NCBI RefSeq assembly: GCF_006385555.1
Contig: NZ_CP041036.1
Span: 1,550,001-1,614,000 of the forward strand
Length of the DNA: 64,000 nucleotides
Direction: 5' to 3'
Source: Shewanella polaris
GTDB taxonomy: Bacteria > Pseudomonadota > Gammaproteobacteria > Enterobacterales > Shewanellaceae
The stretch's first letter is position 1; every line of letters starts with the position of its first letter. Below the pieces are notes generated by a model. It was not told the DNA's origin. It worked only from the letters and a program-made list of their open reading frames with translations, and did no database searches. The translations under genes and the position numbers were made by a program. This document shows positions 28,357-37,580 of the stretch, in pieces.

Positions 28357-29040
28357 ATGGGAATTTTCTCTCGCTTCGCAGATATCGTTAATTCAAATAT
28401 TAGCGCAATACTTGATAAAGCCGAAGATCCAGAAAAAATGGTCCGTCTTATCATTCAAGAGATGGAAGATACACTTGTTGAAGTACGTTCAACCTCCGCT
28501 AAAGTATTGGCAGAGAAAAAAGAATTACTTCGCCGGATTGCTCGTGTTCAAGAGCAAGTTCAAGATTGGCAGAATAAAGCTGAGTTAGCCTTATCGAAAG
28601 ATCGTGAAGACTTAGCTAAAGCCGCGTTGAGTGAAAAGCAAAAAACAGTGGGTTTATTGCACACACTTGAGATGGAACTGCAAGTTGTTGAAGAGCATGT
28701 TGCTCGTTTAAAAGATGAAATCGCACAACTTCAAGAAAAATTGAATGATGCTCGTGCTCGTCAAAAAACCATCATTATGCGTAAGCAAACTGCCACTTCG
28801 CGTTTAGAAGTTAAAAAGCAGCTTGATTCAAGCAAAATCGATGATGCGATGATGAAGTTTGAACAATACGAACGTCGAGTTGAAGGACTTGAAGCACAAG
28901 TAGAATCATATGATTTAGGTAAAAAGAACGTTCTAGCTGACGAGTTTGCAGCATTAGAAGCAGAAGATTCTGTGAACGATGAATTAGCAGCATTAAAAGC
29001 AAAAATGAGTGCAAAAGCACAACCTAAATCTAAAGCGTAA
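28357..29040 (+). CDS. pspA: Phage shock protein A
   Basis: PspA is an ESCRT-III-like peripheral membrane protein that inhibits PspF and, in oligomers, stabilises a damaged inner membrane. The 227-residue protein begins MGIFSRFADIVNSNISAILDKAEDPEKMVR, the amphipathic N-terminal helix and conserved start. It continues as long coiled coil to about residue 190. The frame opens at 28309, but the ATG at 28357, with TTAAGGAA upstream, gives the family start and lies after the sigma54-type promoter. It is the first gene of pspABC. Confidence 0.97.
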   Translation: MGIFSRFADIVNSNISAILDKAEDPEKMVRLIIQEMEDTLVEVRSTSAKVLAEKKELLRRIARVQEQVQDWQNKAELALSKDREDLAKAALSEKQKTVGLLHTLEMELQVVEEHVARLKDEIAQLQEKLNDARARQKTIIMRKQTATSRLEVKKQLDSSKIDDAMMKFEQYERRVEGLEAQVESYDLGKKNVLADEFAALEAEDSVNDELAALKAKMSAKAQPKSKA

Positions 29041-29059
29041 ATTTATTCAGAGGTGAGTT

Positions 29060-29299
29060 ATGGATATGGATCTTCTTATTGCACCAATTATCATCTTTAT
29101 GGTGGTTGTGGCACCTATCTGGTTGGTTCTTCATTATCGCAGTAAGCGACAGGTGAGCCAGGGGCTCACTGAGGAAGAATTTAATCAACTTAATGATTTA
29201 ATTGCTAAAGCTGAAAAAATGAGTGGTCGCATCGAAACGTTAGAAGCGATTTTAGATACTGAATCACCGGAGTGGAGGGCAAAACATGGGCTCAGCTAA
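29060..29299 (+). CDS. pspB: Phage shock protein B
   Basis: A 79-residue membrane sensor partner of PspC. One N-terminal helix (LLIAPIIIFMVVVAPIWLVLH, residues about 4-24) is followed by a charged cytoplasmic coiled coil (EEEFNQLNDLIAKAEKMSGRIETLEAILD), as in E. coli PspB. AGAGGTGAG precedes the ATG at 29060. A second ATG two codons later is possible. Its end overlaps pspC by 14 bases, supporting coupled translation. Confidence 0.95.
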   Translation: MDMDLLIAPIIIFMVVVAPIWLVLHYRSKRQVSQGLTEEEFNQLNDLIAKAEKMSGRIETLEAILDTESPEWRAKHGLS

Positions 29300-29681
29300 T
29301 GGTCGTACTCTATACCGCAACCCCAAAAGTGGTAAAGTGGCTGGGGTGTGTTCAGGTATCGCTGATTACTTTAACTTTGAAACATGGCTAGTGCGCGTTA
29401 TCGCTGTGTCTATATTGTTACTGGGTGGAACAGGAGTTGTGCTTGTTATTTATATCGCCTTATGGATGATATTAGATATTAAGCCTCTTAACTTAGCGCA
29501 AAAAGAGCAGCACAAAGATATTGAAATCAAAAAGAAAGTTTGGCAAGCGGGTGAGCCTGCAAAGCAAGCGTTGTTTGATGTTAATCGTCAGTTTAATGGA
29601 TTAGAAATCCGCTTACGTCGACTCGAAGAACATGTCACCTCAGACAACTTTGATCTTAAACGCCAAATTAATAGTCTTTAA
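29286..29681 (+). CDS. pspC: Phage shock protein C
   Basis: A 131-residue PspC-domain inner-membrane protein that relays stress to PspA. The PspC signature RTLYRNPKSGKVAGVCSGIADYF precedes a membrane region (about residues 35-62, LVRVIAVSILLLGGTGVVLVIYIALW), and a coiled-coil tail follows (FNGLEIRLRRLEEHV). It is slightly longer than the E. coli protein. A terminator follows, so ycjX-ycjF may be only partly read from the psp promoter. No pspD or pspE is present downstream. Confidence 0.95.
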   Translation: MGSANGRTLYRNPKSGKVAGVCSGIADYFNFETWLVRVIAVSILLLGGTGVVLVIYIALWMILDIKPLNLAQKEQHKDIEIKKKVWQAGEPAKQALFDVNRQFNGLEIRLRRLEEHVTSDNFDLKRQINSL

Positions 29682-29691
29682 TCCTTCTAAT

Positions 29692-29715
29692 GGGCGGTTT
29701 ACCGCCCTTGTTTTT
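29692..29715 (+). terminator. Terminator between pspC and ycjX
   Basis: Hairpin GGGCGGT / ACCGCCC with a 2-base loop, followed by TTGTTTTT. It ends just before the ycjX ribosome binding site. Confidence 0.8.
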
Positions 29716-29732
29716 GGGAGCCATTAGCCATC

Positions 29733-31175
29733 ATGAGATTTTTAGACCGTTCCTTGTTTCACGTGACTCAAACCGCGCAATCTTTGGTTCATCGTAGTAC
29801 AGATCGTCATGTTAGGTTAGCTGTCACAGGGTTATCAGGGGCAGGTAAAACAGCGTTTATCAGCGGTTTAGTTAACCAGTTATTACATGCAGGGAAAAGT
29901 GCTCAACATAATCCCTTACCATTATGGCAAGTTGCCCGTGAAGGTCGATTAATTGCGGTTAACCGTGCCATGCAACCCGATTTAGACATTGCCAGTTTTG
30001 ACTATAAAGGCGCAATGAATGCATTAATCTCATCACCTCCTCATTGGCCCGCTTCAACCAAAAACATTACCGAATTACGCTTAGCGATTAAGTATCAACC
30101 CCAGCAAGGCTTGTTAGCCAAACTAACTAATACTGCCACCTTGTATGTGGATATTGTTGACTATCCTGGTGAGTGGTTACTTGACTTACCCATGCTGAAA
30201 CAAGACTTTACCCAATGGTGTTTGTCGCAACAGGTTAATGTGGCGTGTTTACGTCATTCACCCTTATTTGCGGCATTTAATCAGACTGTAGAGCAGTTAG
30301 ACTTAAGCCAACTAGCCGATGAACAGCAACTTAAGCACATTGCTGATTTGTATCAAAAATTGCTGGTTGATTTAGTTCGAGTGCAGGGTTTCTATCATGC
30401 TCAACCCGGGCGCATGCTGTTACCAGGCGAATATGAAAATACTCCGTTGCTGACATTCTTTCCGTTATTGTCACTAAGCCCAATTCAACATTCGGAATTG
30501 TCTGCAAGCCCAAGTGACTCAAGTTATCACGTACTTAAACGTCGTTATGAAGAGTATGTATCACAAGTGGTTAAGCCCTTTTATCGTGATTACTTTTCTC
30601 GCTTTGATCGTCAGTTAGTATTAGTTGATTGTTTAAATGCACTTAATCATGGTCAAGCTCAGTTTAATGATATGGGGCGCGCACTTAATAGCATTATGGA
30701 AAGCTTTCAATTTGGTCAGTCGAGTTTGATAAAACGTTTGTTTTCACCGCGGATTGATAAAGTACTATTTGCTGCTAGCCAAGTCGATCGAGTGACCCGT
30801 GATCAACAAAGTCATGTACTCAGTTTGTTAACCGCCATGCTGCAGCAAAGCCAGCATTACGCCAATTTTGAAGGCAGTGAAGTTGAAACCATGGCAATAA
30901 GTGCCATTAAAGCGACTCAACACGGAATGGTTAATGTAGAGGGTGTTCAACAAGAAGTGGTAAAAGGCACTGGGCTTGATGGTAAACAAGTGACTCTATA
31001 TCCCGGGGATGTGCCTACATCATTACCCGATGCCGAATTTTGGCAACAACAAGGATTCAGTTTTAGCGCATTCTTACCGCCTAACTTGAGCCATATGGAT
31101 GCAAATAATCCGCAATTTGAACATATTCGTCTCGATCATCTCTTAGAGTTCCTATTGGGCGATAAATTGTCTTAA
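29733..31175 (+). CDS. ycjX: YcjX-family P-loop ATPase (DUF463)
   Basis: A 480-residue predicted nucleotide-binding protein of the YcjX family, whose genes accompany psp in many proteobacteria. The exact role is unknown. Near the N terminus LAVTGLSGAGKTAFISGLVNQL is the Walker A region (about residues 33-52). A Walker B-like DIVDYPGEWLLDLP follows, then LVLVDCLNALNHG. In E. coli ycjX and ycjF are induced by the psp response. The ATG at 29733 is preceded by TTGGGAG. ycjF starts 47 bases later on the same strand. Confidence 0.92.
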   Translation: MRFLDRSLFHVTQTAQSLVHRSTDRHVRLAVTGLSGAGKTAFISGLVNQLLHAGKSAQHNPLPLWQVAREGRLIAVNRAMQPDLDIASFDYKGAMNALISSPPHWPASTKNITELRLAIKYQPQQGLLAKLTNTATLYVDIVDYPGEWLLDLPMLKQDFTQWCLSQQVNVACLRHSPLFAAFNQTVEQLDLSQLADEQQLKHIADLYQKLLVDLVRVQGFYHAQPGRMLLPGEYENTPLLTFFPLLSLSPIQHSELSASPSDSSYHVLKRRYEEYVSQVVKPFYRDYFSRFDRQLVLVDCLNALNHGQAQFNDMGRALNSIMESFQFGQSSLIKRLFSPRIDKVLFAASQVDRVTRDQQSHVLSLLTAMLQQSQHYANFEGSEVETMAISAIKATQHGMVNVEGVQQEVVKGTGLDGKQVTLYPGDVPTSLPDAEFWQQQGFSFSAFLPPNLSHMDANNPQFEHIRLDHLLEFLLGDKLS

Positions 31176-31222
31176 TCGCTTTATCCAGAGTAATCATTAC
31201 AGCATTAATGTGAGCATGAGTT

Positions 31223-32314
31223 ATGAATGAACCTACGAACAGTTCGTCAATAAAAAAATCCCAACTATTTACCGAATCAGATCTCATTGTCACTGAAGAA
31301 GCTCATTCGGCAGAAGAGCCTATCAAGCCGAACAAATCGTTCGACGATATTGACTTTATTTGTGATCAAAACTTAATAGAATTACCCGCTGAAATGGAAG
31401 ACAGCATTAAACCAGTTAACGCCAAGCGGTGGTCAGTATTGGCAACATTATCGGTTATTAGTTTGGTGTTATTGGTTATAGTACAAACCGTGATGGGGTT
31501 AATTGACTCTTTCCAACAAAGCCCGTGGTTATTTGGGTTTTACGCGGTTGTGTTAGCCATTGTGAGCTTATGGGCGACAGTGGTTACTTTCAAAGAATGG
31601 CGTAAATTAGTTAATCTTAAAAAGGTAAGTGATCATCAAGATACTGCGGAGCGATTATCACAAAGTATGCAAATGGGTGAAGCTAAAACGTTTTTGGCCC
31701 CAATACTGGCTAAATACCCTAATAACGAAGCCAAACAACAATATTTACAAGCCTGTAGTCATGAACATAACGATGCAGAAATCGTGTTGTTATTTGAAGA
31801 CATCGTATTAACCGAACGTGATTTACTGGCTAAAAAACGTGTTAACCGCTTTGCTGCTGAGTCGGCATTATTATTGGCAGCAAGTCCGCTAGCGGCACTG
31901 GATATGGCTATTATTTTGTGGCGTAATCAAAAAATGATCAACGAAGTCGCTGCTATTTATGCTATCGAGTTGGGTTATTGGAGCCGGATAAAGCTTATTC
32001 GTAGCATTGTGGTGAATATTATTTATGCTGGCAGTACTGAGGTGATCACCGACTTAGGTACTCAGTTATTATCAGTTGAAATGACTGGTAAATTATCGGC
32101 TCGGATTGCTCAGGGGCTTGGTGGCGGTTTACTGACCGCCAGACTAGGTTATCAAGCAATGAACTTGTGTCGCCCAGTTGCTTTTAATAAAAAGAATAAG
32201 CCTAAGTTGTCCCACGTTCATCAACATTTACTGGAAGAATTAAAGCAGTTTACCTCGTCAATGATGGCAAAAAATAAATCTAAACAAACCCAGTCAGTCG
32301 ATAATAGTGAATAA
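31223..32314 (+). CDS. ycjF: YcjF-family inner-membrane protein (UPF0283)
   Basis: A 363-residue protein of the YcjF/TIGR01620 family. An acidic N-terminal cytoplasmic segment (1-70) is followed by two adjacent membrane helices around residues 76-98 and 105-122 (WSVLATLSVISLVLLVIVQ and LFGFYAVVLAIVSLWATVV). A long C-terminal domain follows with further hydrophobic stretches (ALLLAASPLAALDMAII). It is always paired with YcjX in relatives, and together they are thought to support the envelope stress response; the molecular function is unknown. Confidence 0.92.
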   Translation: MNEPTNSSSIKKSQLFTESDLIVTEEAHSAEEPIKPNKSFDDIDFICDQNLIELPAEMEDSIKPVNAKRWSVLATLSVISLVLLVIVQTVMGLIDSFQQSPWLFGFYAVVLAIVSLWATVVTFKEWRKLVNLKKVSDHQDTAERLSQSMQMGEAKTFLAPILAKYPNNEAKQQYLQACSHEHNDAEIVLLFEDIVLTERDLLAKKRVNRFAAESALLLAASPLAALDMAIILWRNQKMINEVAAIYAIELGYWSRIKLIRSIVVNIIYAGSTEVITDLGTQLLSVEMTGKLSARIAQGLGGGLLTARLGYQAMNLCRPVAFNKKNKPKLSHVHQHLLEELKQFTSSMMAKNKSKQTQSVDNSE

Positions 32315-32460
32315 AAATAGTGTGGTTTTTTTGTACAATTCAACTTTTTTGACTACAGTTAGCTTTCGATTCAGAAACGATATGGCGTTCTGAATCGTTT
32401 GAGCTTGGTAATGGAGCAGGATGCATACCAACAAACTTAAGGAAGCAAAGGAGATTTTTT

Positions 32461-32793
32461 ATGAAATTATCATTAACAGTAACGGCATTATTTGTGTGCT
32501 TATGTTGTTTTATCAGTAGTCATTCGCTCGCCGCAGATACGGCAAAGTCTGAATCCACCAAGAAAGTCACAAAAGTAATGGATAACAAATCAACCAATAT
32601 GCAAAAGGTTAATATTAATAAGGCTAGTGCTCAAGAGTTACAAACACTCAAAGGTATTGGCCAAGCGAAAGCCAAAGCAATCGTTGATTATCGTACAAAA
32701 AATGGCAAATTTACTGATTTGCAACAGTTGACTATGGTGACTGGTATTGGCGAGAAGTTAGTTAATCAGAATAGCAAAAATATGAGTTTCTAA
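32461..32793 (+). CDS. Secreted ComEA-like helix-hairpin-helix protein
   Basis: A 110-residue protein with a signal peptide (MKLSLTVTALFVCLCCFISSHSLA, cleavage near residue 24). A Lys/Ser-rich linker and a C-terminal ComEA-type double helix-hairpin-helix follow (VNINKASAQELQTLKGIGQAKAKAIVDYR ... MVTGIGEKLV). Such proteins bind DNA in the periplasm; related ones take part in natural transformation. No other competence genes are nearby, so a competence role is unproven. AAGGAAGCAAAGGAG lies upstream of the ATG. It is a single gene with a strong terminator. Confidence 0.88.
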   Translation: MKLSLTVTALFVCLCCFISSHSLAADTAKSESTKKVTKVMDNKSTNMQKVNINKASAQELQTLKGIGQAKAKAIVDYRTKNGKFTDLQQLTMVTGIGEKLVNQNSKNMSF

Positions 32794-32814
32794 GTAATAC
32801 CGCAATCAAAAACT

Positions 32815-32842
32815 AAAACGGAAGCAATTGCTTCCGTTTTTT
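32815..32842 (+). terminator. Bidirectional terminator after the ComEA-like gene
   Basis: Hairpin AAAACGGAAGC / GCTTCCGTTTT around AATT, with a T-run on the right and A-rich left side. The convergent yciK ends 40 bases away, so it may serve both genes. Confidence 0.9.
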
Positions 32843-32881
32843 GATATTTGCGAGTGTTTAATCCACCTGAATCAAGACTCA

Positions 32882-33619
32882 TTACTGAGCGTTTAATGCT
32901 TGACCATTAGTGTCGATAGAGTCATCACCCATCAAAAATAAATAAGTTGGCATAATCTGTTCAGCTTTTTTTAATGTTTTCGGATCTTCGCCAGGATAAG
33001 CTTTTGCGCGCATTTCGGTGCGCGTTGCACCTGGATTAATACTATTCACTCGAACAGAAGTATTGTCACACTCATCTGCTAATACTTGCATCATTCCTTC
33101 GGTAGCAAATTTAGAAAAGGCATAAGGCCCCCAATAAGCACGACCCTTACGACCAACACCACTTGAAGTAAAGATAATTGAAGCGTGATCCGCTTTACGC
33201 ATAATAGGTAATAACGATTTTGTCATAATGACTTGAGCGGTCACATTAACCTTTAAAATAGCTTCAAGAGAGGTTAAATCAATATGCTCAAATGGGCCTA
33301 ATGCTCCCAGTTGAGATGCGTTATGCAACAAGCCATCTAAATGACCAAACTGTTCTACAATGGTATCAGCCATATCAATATAGTTTTGTTCTGTCGCACC
33401 GCTCATATCTAAAGGGACAATGGCTGGTTTTGGATAACCTGCATTTATTATTTCATCATATACGTTTTCTAGTTTTTTAACGGTCTTACCGAGCAAAATC
33501 ACGGTTGCACCATGTTTGGCAAATTCGATAGATGCTGCACGGCCGATACCGTCACCTGCACCCGTAACTAAAATAGTTTTGTTATTGAGTAAATCTTTTG
33601 CTGCTTGATATTCCAACAT
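32882..33619 (-). CDS. yciK: YciK-type short-chain dehydrogenase/reductase
   Basis: A 245-residue SDR oxidoreductase of unknown substrate. The Rossmann motif TGAGDGIG (residues about 20-27), the NAS block HNASQLG and the catalytic YxxxK in YAFSKFA are all present, with Ser in FTSSGVG. It resembles E. coli YciK along its length (MLEYQAAKDLLNNKTILVTGAGDGIGR). AGAGGAATTAACC precedes the ATG on the minus strand. It is a single gene. Confidence 0.9.
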   Translation of the reverse strand: MLEYQAAKDLLNNKTILVTGAGDGIGRAASIEFAKHGATVILLGKTVKKLENVYDEIINAGYPKPAIVPLDMSGATEQNYIDMADTIVEQFGHLDGLLHNASQLGALGPFEHIDLTSLEAILKVNVTAQVIMTKSLLPIMRKADHASIIFTSSGVGRKGRAYWGPYAFSKFATEGMMQVLADECDNTSVRVNSINPGATRTEMRAKAYPGEDPKTLKKAEQIMPTYLFLMGDDSIDTNGQALNAQ

Positions 33620-33880
33620 GATTGGTTAATTCCTCTTGGCGCAATAGCCCGTCAAATCTAGTACCGGATAAAAAATAAACGATCGTTTGAAACAAATGAT
33701 TGATAATTGTATGCCAATAGGTCATTTGTATGTAACAAACTTGTAGCTAACTCAATAATTTTACGTTAACTTGATAATCGTTAAGGACTAACATAAGTCC
33801 TTGTTGGTCGCATGATTGGACTATTGTGACCAATTCTTGGGGAAAACAAAATTATTAAAACAAGATTTGGGGAAAAAAAG

Positions 33881-36367
33881 ATGAAAAGACTCATTTTGGG
33901 TGTTGCAATAACATCTGCTCTTGGCTTAACGGCTTGTGGTGGTGACAGCTTTAACGAAGCAAAAGACAATGCTGAACCGTTAGTGCCGTTGTCACACGTT
34001 CAGTTTGATCCTGCTAATAGCTTATTACCATTACCAAACGATTTACTCTTCAGTGGTACTACTGATGGGACACTCGCTATACCTGACGAAGAAGACGGTG
34101 ATTACACAAACCCTCAAATTGCACTAGGCGCATTAGACGGATGGTCAACTAGCTCACCAATTTCAATAACAATGGAGTTAGCAGACGATTTAGAAGGTAA
34201 TGCATTAACACTTGATGCGGCTTCAGTTTTCCAACCTGGTGCCGTTCGTGTATTTGAAGCAACTGTTGGTGGTGCGTTATCAAGTGATGCAGAGTGCACC
34301 TCCGTACCATCAGTTTCAGCCTGTAAAGTCGGTGACGAACTTCAGTTTGGTGTTGATTTCGTCTCTAAAGCATCAGGAAATAAAGTCGCCATAGTACCGA
34401 TTAAGCCATTAAAAGCGGGTCAGTCTTATATATATGCGACTACAGATCTCATTCAAGACTCGTTAGGTCGTGGTATTGCAGCGTCGACTACCTATGGCCT
34501 GTTAAAGTTAGACTTCGAAACACAACAGTTAGAAACAGCTGACCAAAAAACATTGCAGTATCTGGTTAATAGTTATGAAAAGGGATTGGCTGAAACTCAC
34601 GGCGTTGACTCTGAATCAATTACTTTTTCAGGTTTGTTCACTACTCAATCAGTAGCGGATGTGTATGAAACTACAAAGTTATTGATGGCTTCTAATGCTG
34701 CTTATATGCCGGCATTTGCAGCAGCGATAACGCCAACGGGATACACTGTTGCTCAGGCAGCCGGATTAACAGTAGAAGACGGTGCAGCATATGTTGTTGC
34801 GGATATGGCTGATCTTTATACTGCCAAAATTAAACTGCCAATCTACGGTGATTGTTCATCAGCAAGCTGTGTTATTCCAATTGTTGATGGTGCACCAACG
34901 GCACCTAATGGCCATTGGTCTGCACAAGGCGATAGCCCAGTATCTGTCTTGTTGGCATTACAATCAGGTACATTAAGCCAAGAAAACTTTATTACCCAAG
35001 CTGTTGCTAACGGTGTAGACCCACAAGCCGCGCTTTCTACTCCGGCATTACTTGCAGGCAAGCAATGGCTACTTGATGATGGCACTTCGGCAGATCCAAC
35101 TAAGCATTTGACTAAGTTTAATCCTATTCCAGCGATTAAAGGTTATGAAATTATTCCTGTTCAAATTACCTTGCCTAACGCGGCTAAGTTAGCTGCATTT
35201 ACAACTGCACAAGGTGGAACATTTGTACCGCCAGCAAGTGGTTGGCCGACAACCATCGCTATGCATGGTTTAGGTGGTGGTAAAGAAATGGCGTTAGCCT
35301 ATGCAGGTACCTATGCTGCCGCGGGTGTCGCTACCATCGCGATTGATATGCCATTACACGGTGCTCGTTCATATGACGCAAACGATGATGGCACTTATGA
35401 GATTTCCGCTACCGCACCTGCATTTGGGCCAGTTGTGGGCACGCCTGATGCGTTCACTAATGGTAATCCATTAGTGTTTGTTAACATTGCCAGTACATTG
35501 ACTGTCCGTGATAATTTCCGTCAAGCAACCTTAGATCAACTTGGTCTGAGGTTATTATTGACCGGAATGGCACAACAATTAGCCGCAGACGGTGACGATC
35601 AAGTATTCGACGTGTCTAAAATCAGTATGCAAGGCCTAAGTTTAGGTGGCATTGTGGGGACGACATTCTCTACTTATGCGAGTACTGGATTAGTTAATCC
35701 TCTGACAGGAGATGCCTTGCCTAATGCTTATGCAATCAATGCAGCGTCGTTAGTCGCACCTGCTGGTGGTTTAGCTGGGGCATTTGCAGGTTCTGCCGCG
35801 TTTGGTCCACAGTTATTTGCCAACGTGACAGCATCTAGTACGTTTGCGGCTTTAGTTACAGCAGCAAATACGCCAGGTTATGAAGAAGGTAGTGCTGAAT
35901 ATGCTGCATTAGTTCAAGCTGTGTATGCTGAATTTATTCCTACATTTGCTTTTGCAGTACAAACCGCAATTGATTCTGCAGACCCTTTAAACCATGGCGC
36001 AATGCTCGCTGCAACGGAACTTCCTGTTCACGTCATTGAAATTGTTGGCGATGATACAAACTTACCAGACCAAACATTGCCAAACAGTGTTGAAAGTTTC
36101 CCATTGTCGGGTACCGAGCCTTTAATTGCCTCGCTAGGTCTTGGGTGTGTTGATACTACTACGCCTGGTTCTGGTGCTGTACGCTTCTCTAAAGGCCATC
36201 ACAGTTCGATTGTTAGCCCTGGTGAAGTAGAGGGTGTTACCGATGGTATGGCTGCCGCAGCAACGGTTGAAATGCAGTCTCAAGTAGCTGGTTTTGCGAA
36301 AACAGCTGGTTTAGACCAAGCAACAATTGTTGTGACTAACAGCGATGTGATTCAAAGCTGTAATTAA
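33881..36367 (+). CDS. Surface lipoprotein lipase of the Pla-1/cef/VolA type
   Basis: An 828-residue lipoprotein. The signal MKRLILGVAITSALGLTAC ends in a lipobox, and the following GGDS may act as an outer-membrane or surface-targeting signal. The conserved N-terminal block (PLSHVQFDPANSLLPLPNDLLF) and the alpha/beta-hydrolase core are those of the Pla-1/cef family, which includes the Vibrio lysophospholipase VolA. Catalytic features are the oxyanion region MHGLGGGKE, the nucleophile Ser587 in QGLSLGG, and a terminal His in KGHHSSI. It would release fatty acids from phospholipids outside the cell for import. AGATTTGGGGAAAAAAAG precedes the ATG. It is a single gene. Confidence 0.88.
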   Translation: MKRLILGVAITSALGLTACGGDSFNEAKDNAEPLVPLSHVQFDPANSLLPLPNDLLFSGTTDGTLAIPDEEDGDYTNPQIALGALDGWSTSSPISITMELADDLEGNALTLDAASVFQPGAVRVFEATVGGALSSDAECTSVPSVSACKVGDELQFGVDFVSKASGNKVAIVPIKPLKAGQSYIYATTDLIQDSLGRGIAASTTYGLLKLDFETQQLETADQKTLQYLVNSYEKGLAETHGVDSESITFSGLFTTQSVADVYETTKLLMASNAAYMPAFAAAITPTGYTVAQAAGLTVEDGAAYVVADMADLYTAKIKLPIYGDCSSASCVIPIVDGAPTAPNGHWSAQGDSPVSVLLALQSGTLSQENFITQAVANGVDPQAALSTPALLAGKQWLLDDGTSADPTKHLTKFNPIPAIKGYEIIPVQITLPNAAKLAAFTTAQGGTFVPPASGWPTTIAMHGLGGGKEMALAYAGTYAAAGVATIAIDMPLHGARSYDANDDGTYEISATAPAFGPVVGTPDAFTNGNPLVFVNIASTLTVRDNFRQATLDQLGLRLLLTGMAQQLAADGDDQVFDVSKISMQGLSLGGIVGTTFSTYASTGLVNPLTGDALPNAYAINAASLVAPAGGLAGAFAGSAAFGPQLFANVTASSTFAALVTAANTPGYEEGSAEYAALVQAVYAEFIPTFAFAVQTAIDSADPLNHGAMLAATELPVHVIEIVGDDTNLPDQTLPNSVESFPLSGTEPLIASLGLGCVDTTTPGSGAVRFSKGHHSSIVSPGEVEGVTDGMAAAATVEMQSQVAGFAKTAGLDQATIVVTNSDVIQSCN

Positions 36368-36396
36368 TCCTTACTAAATTAGTGCACAATTTCTTA

Positions 36397-36424
36397 AGAA
36401 ACCCAGCAATTAGCTGGGTTTTTT
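36397..36424 (+). terminator. Rho-independent terminator after the lipase gene
   Basis: Hairpin AAACCCAGC / GCTGGGTTT with loop AATTA and a T-run, about 30 bases past the stop. Confidence 0.9.
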
Positions 36425-36490
36425 ATTCTCTATTTATCGACTATTGCTGTTAATATACTGCGAGATTGTCATCCCTGTATGGAGCGAGAT

Positions 36491-37501
36491 TTGGAATTTT
36501 TATATGAATACGGTCTGTTTTTAGCTAAAGCAGTTACCATTGTTGCCGCTATTTTAGCGGTAGTAGTATTAGTGTTGGCGAGCAGCATGAAAATCAAATC
36601 TGATAAAGGTGAGTTAAGACTCACTGATATTTCAGATGAGTTGCTACAGCTCAAGCATCAGTTAAAAGAAGAGTTACTGCCTAAAAAGCAATTTAAAGCT
36701 TACGAAAAGCAGGTAAAAGCAGACGAAAAAGCGGCTGAAAAGCAGCAACTAACGACAGGAAAAGTGTTCGTTATTGATTTTAAAGGCAGTATTGATGCGC
36801 ACGAAGTAGCGTCATTACGTGAAGAAGTGACCGCAATTTTAACCATTGCAGACAAAGACGACCAAGTCTTGGTTAATGTTGAAAGTGGCGGTGGCATGGT
36901 GCATGGTTATGGCCTTGCTTCAAGCCAGTTAGATCGTTTACGTCAAGCCAATATTCCGTTGTCAATTTGCATTGATAAAGTAGCCGCTAGTGGTGGTTAT
37001 ATGATGGCGTGTGTGGCTAATAAAGTGTATGCAGCTCCTTTTGCTATTGTTGGATCGATTGGTGTTGTGGCACAAGTGCCTAACTTTAATCGTTTGCTGA
37101 AAAAACATGACATTGACTACGAACAACATACAGCAGGTGACTTTAAGCGAACGTTAACCATTTTTGGTGAAAATACCGATGAAGGCAGAGCTAAGTTCCA
37201 ACAAGAACTCGAAGAAACACATGTATTATTTAAAGAGTTTGTTGGCCGCTATCGTCCTCATATGGACATTACCAAAGTGGCAACAGGTGAACATTGGTAT
37301 GGTCAACAAGCCATTGATTTAGGTTTAATTGATGAGGTATCTACCAGTGATGATGTGATTTTAACGTTAGTTAAGACCCATCAAGTGATCAAAATAAAAT
37401 ATCAAATGAAGAAAAAACTGGCTGACAAAATTGCCCATGGCGCATCGTTGGCCGTTAATACCGTGATGAATCGTTTAGCTGAGCGTAATCAGTCAGTATA
37501 A
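36491..37501 (+). CDS. sohB: Putative inner-membrane serine protease SohB (S49 family)
   Basis: A 336-residue S49/signal-peptide-peptidase-like protease. One N-terminal membrane helix (about residues 10-32) precedes a charged coiled coil and the S49 domain, with the nucleophile Ser in KVAASGGYMMA and GSIGVVAQ after it. The general-base Lys would be in TAGDFKRTLT. The frame is open from ATG 36479, but I chose TTG at 36491. GGAG lies at 36481-36484 with a 6-base spacer, no binding site precedes the ATG, and the protein then reads (M)EFLYEYGLFLAK, matching E. coli MELLSEYGLFLAK. Confidence 0.92.
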   Translation: MEFLYEYGLFLAKAVTIVAAILAVVVLVLASSMKIKSDKGELRLTDISDELLQLKHQLKEELLPKKQFKAYEKQVKADEKAAEKQQLTTGKVFVIDFKGSIDAHEVASLREEVTAILTIADKDDQVLVNVESGGGMVHGYGLASSQLDRLRQANIPLSICIDKVAASGGYMMACVANKVYAAPFAIVGSIGVVAQVPNFNRLLKKHDIDYEQHTAGDFKRTLTIFGENTDEGRAKFQQELEETHVLFKEFVGRYRPHMDITKVATGEHWYGQQAIDLGLIDEVSTSDDVILTLVKTHQVIKIKYQMKKKLADKIAHGASLAVNTVMNRLAERNQSV

Positions 37502-37529
37502 CGTTATATTGTGAGTGATTGGATAGATC

Positions 37530-37559
37530 AAAAAACGACAGCATTAGCTGTCGTTTTTT
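37530..37559 (+). terminator. Bidirectional terminator between sohB and the DUF3083-like gene
   Basis: Perfect hairpin AAAAAACGACAGC / GCTGTCGTTTTTT with loop ATTA. It lies between convergent genes and can serve both strands. Confidence 0.92.
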
Positions 37560-37580
37560 ATATAGTAAACCTAAATAGGT

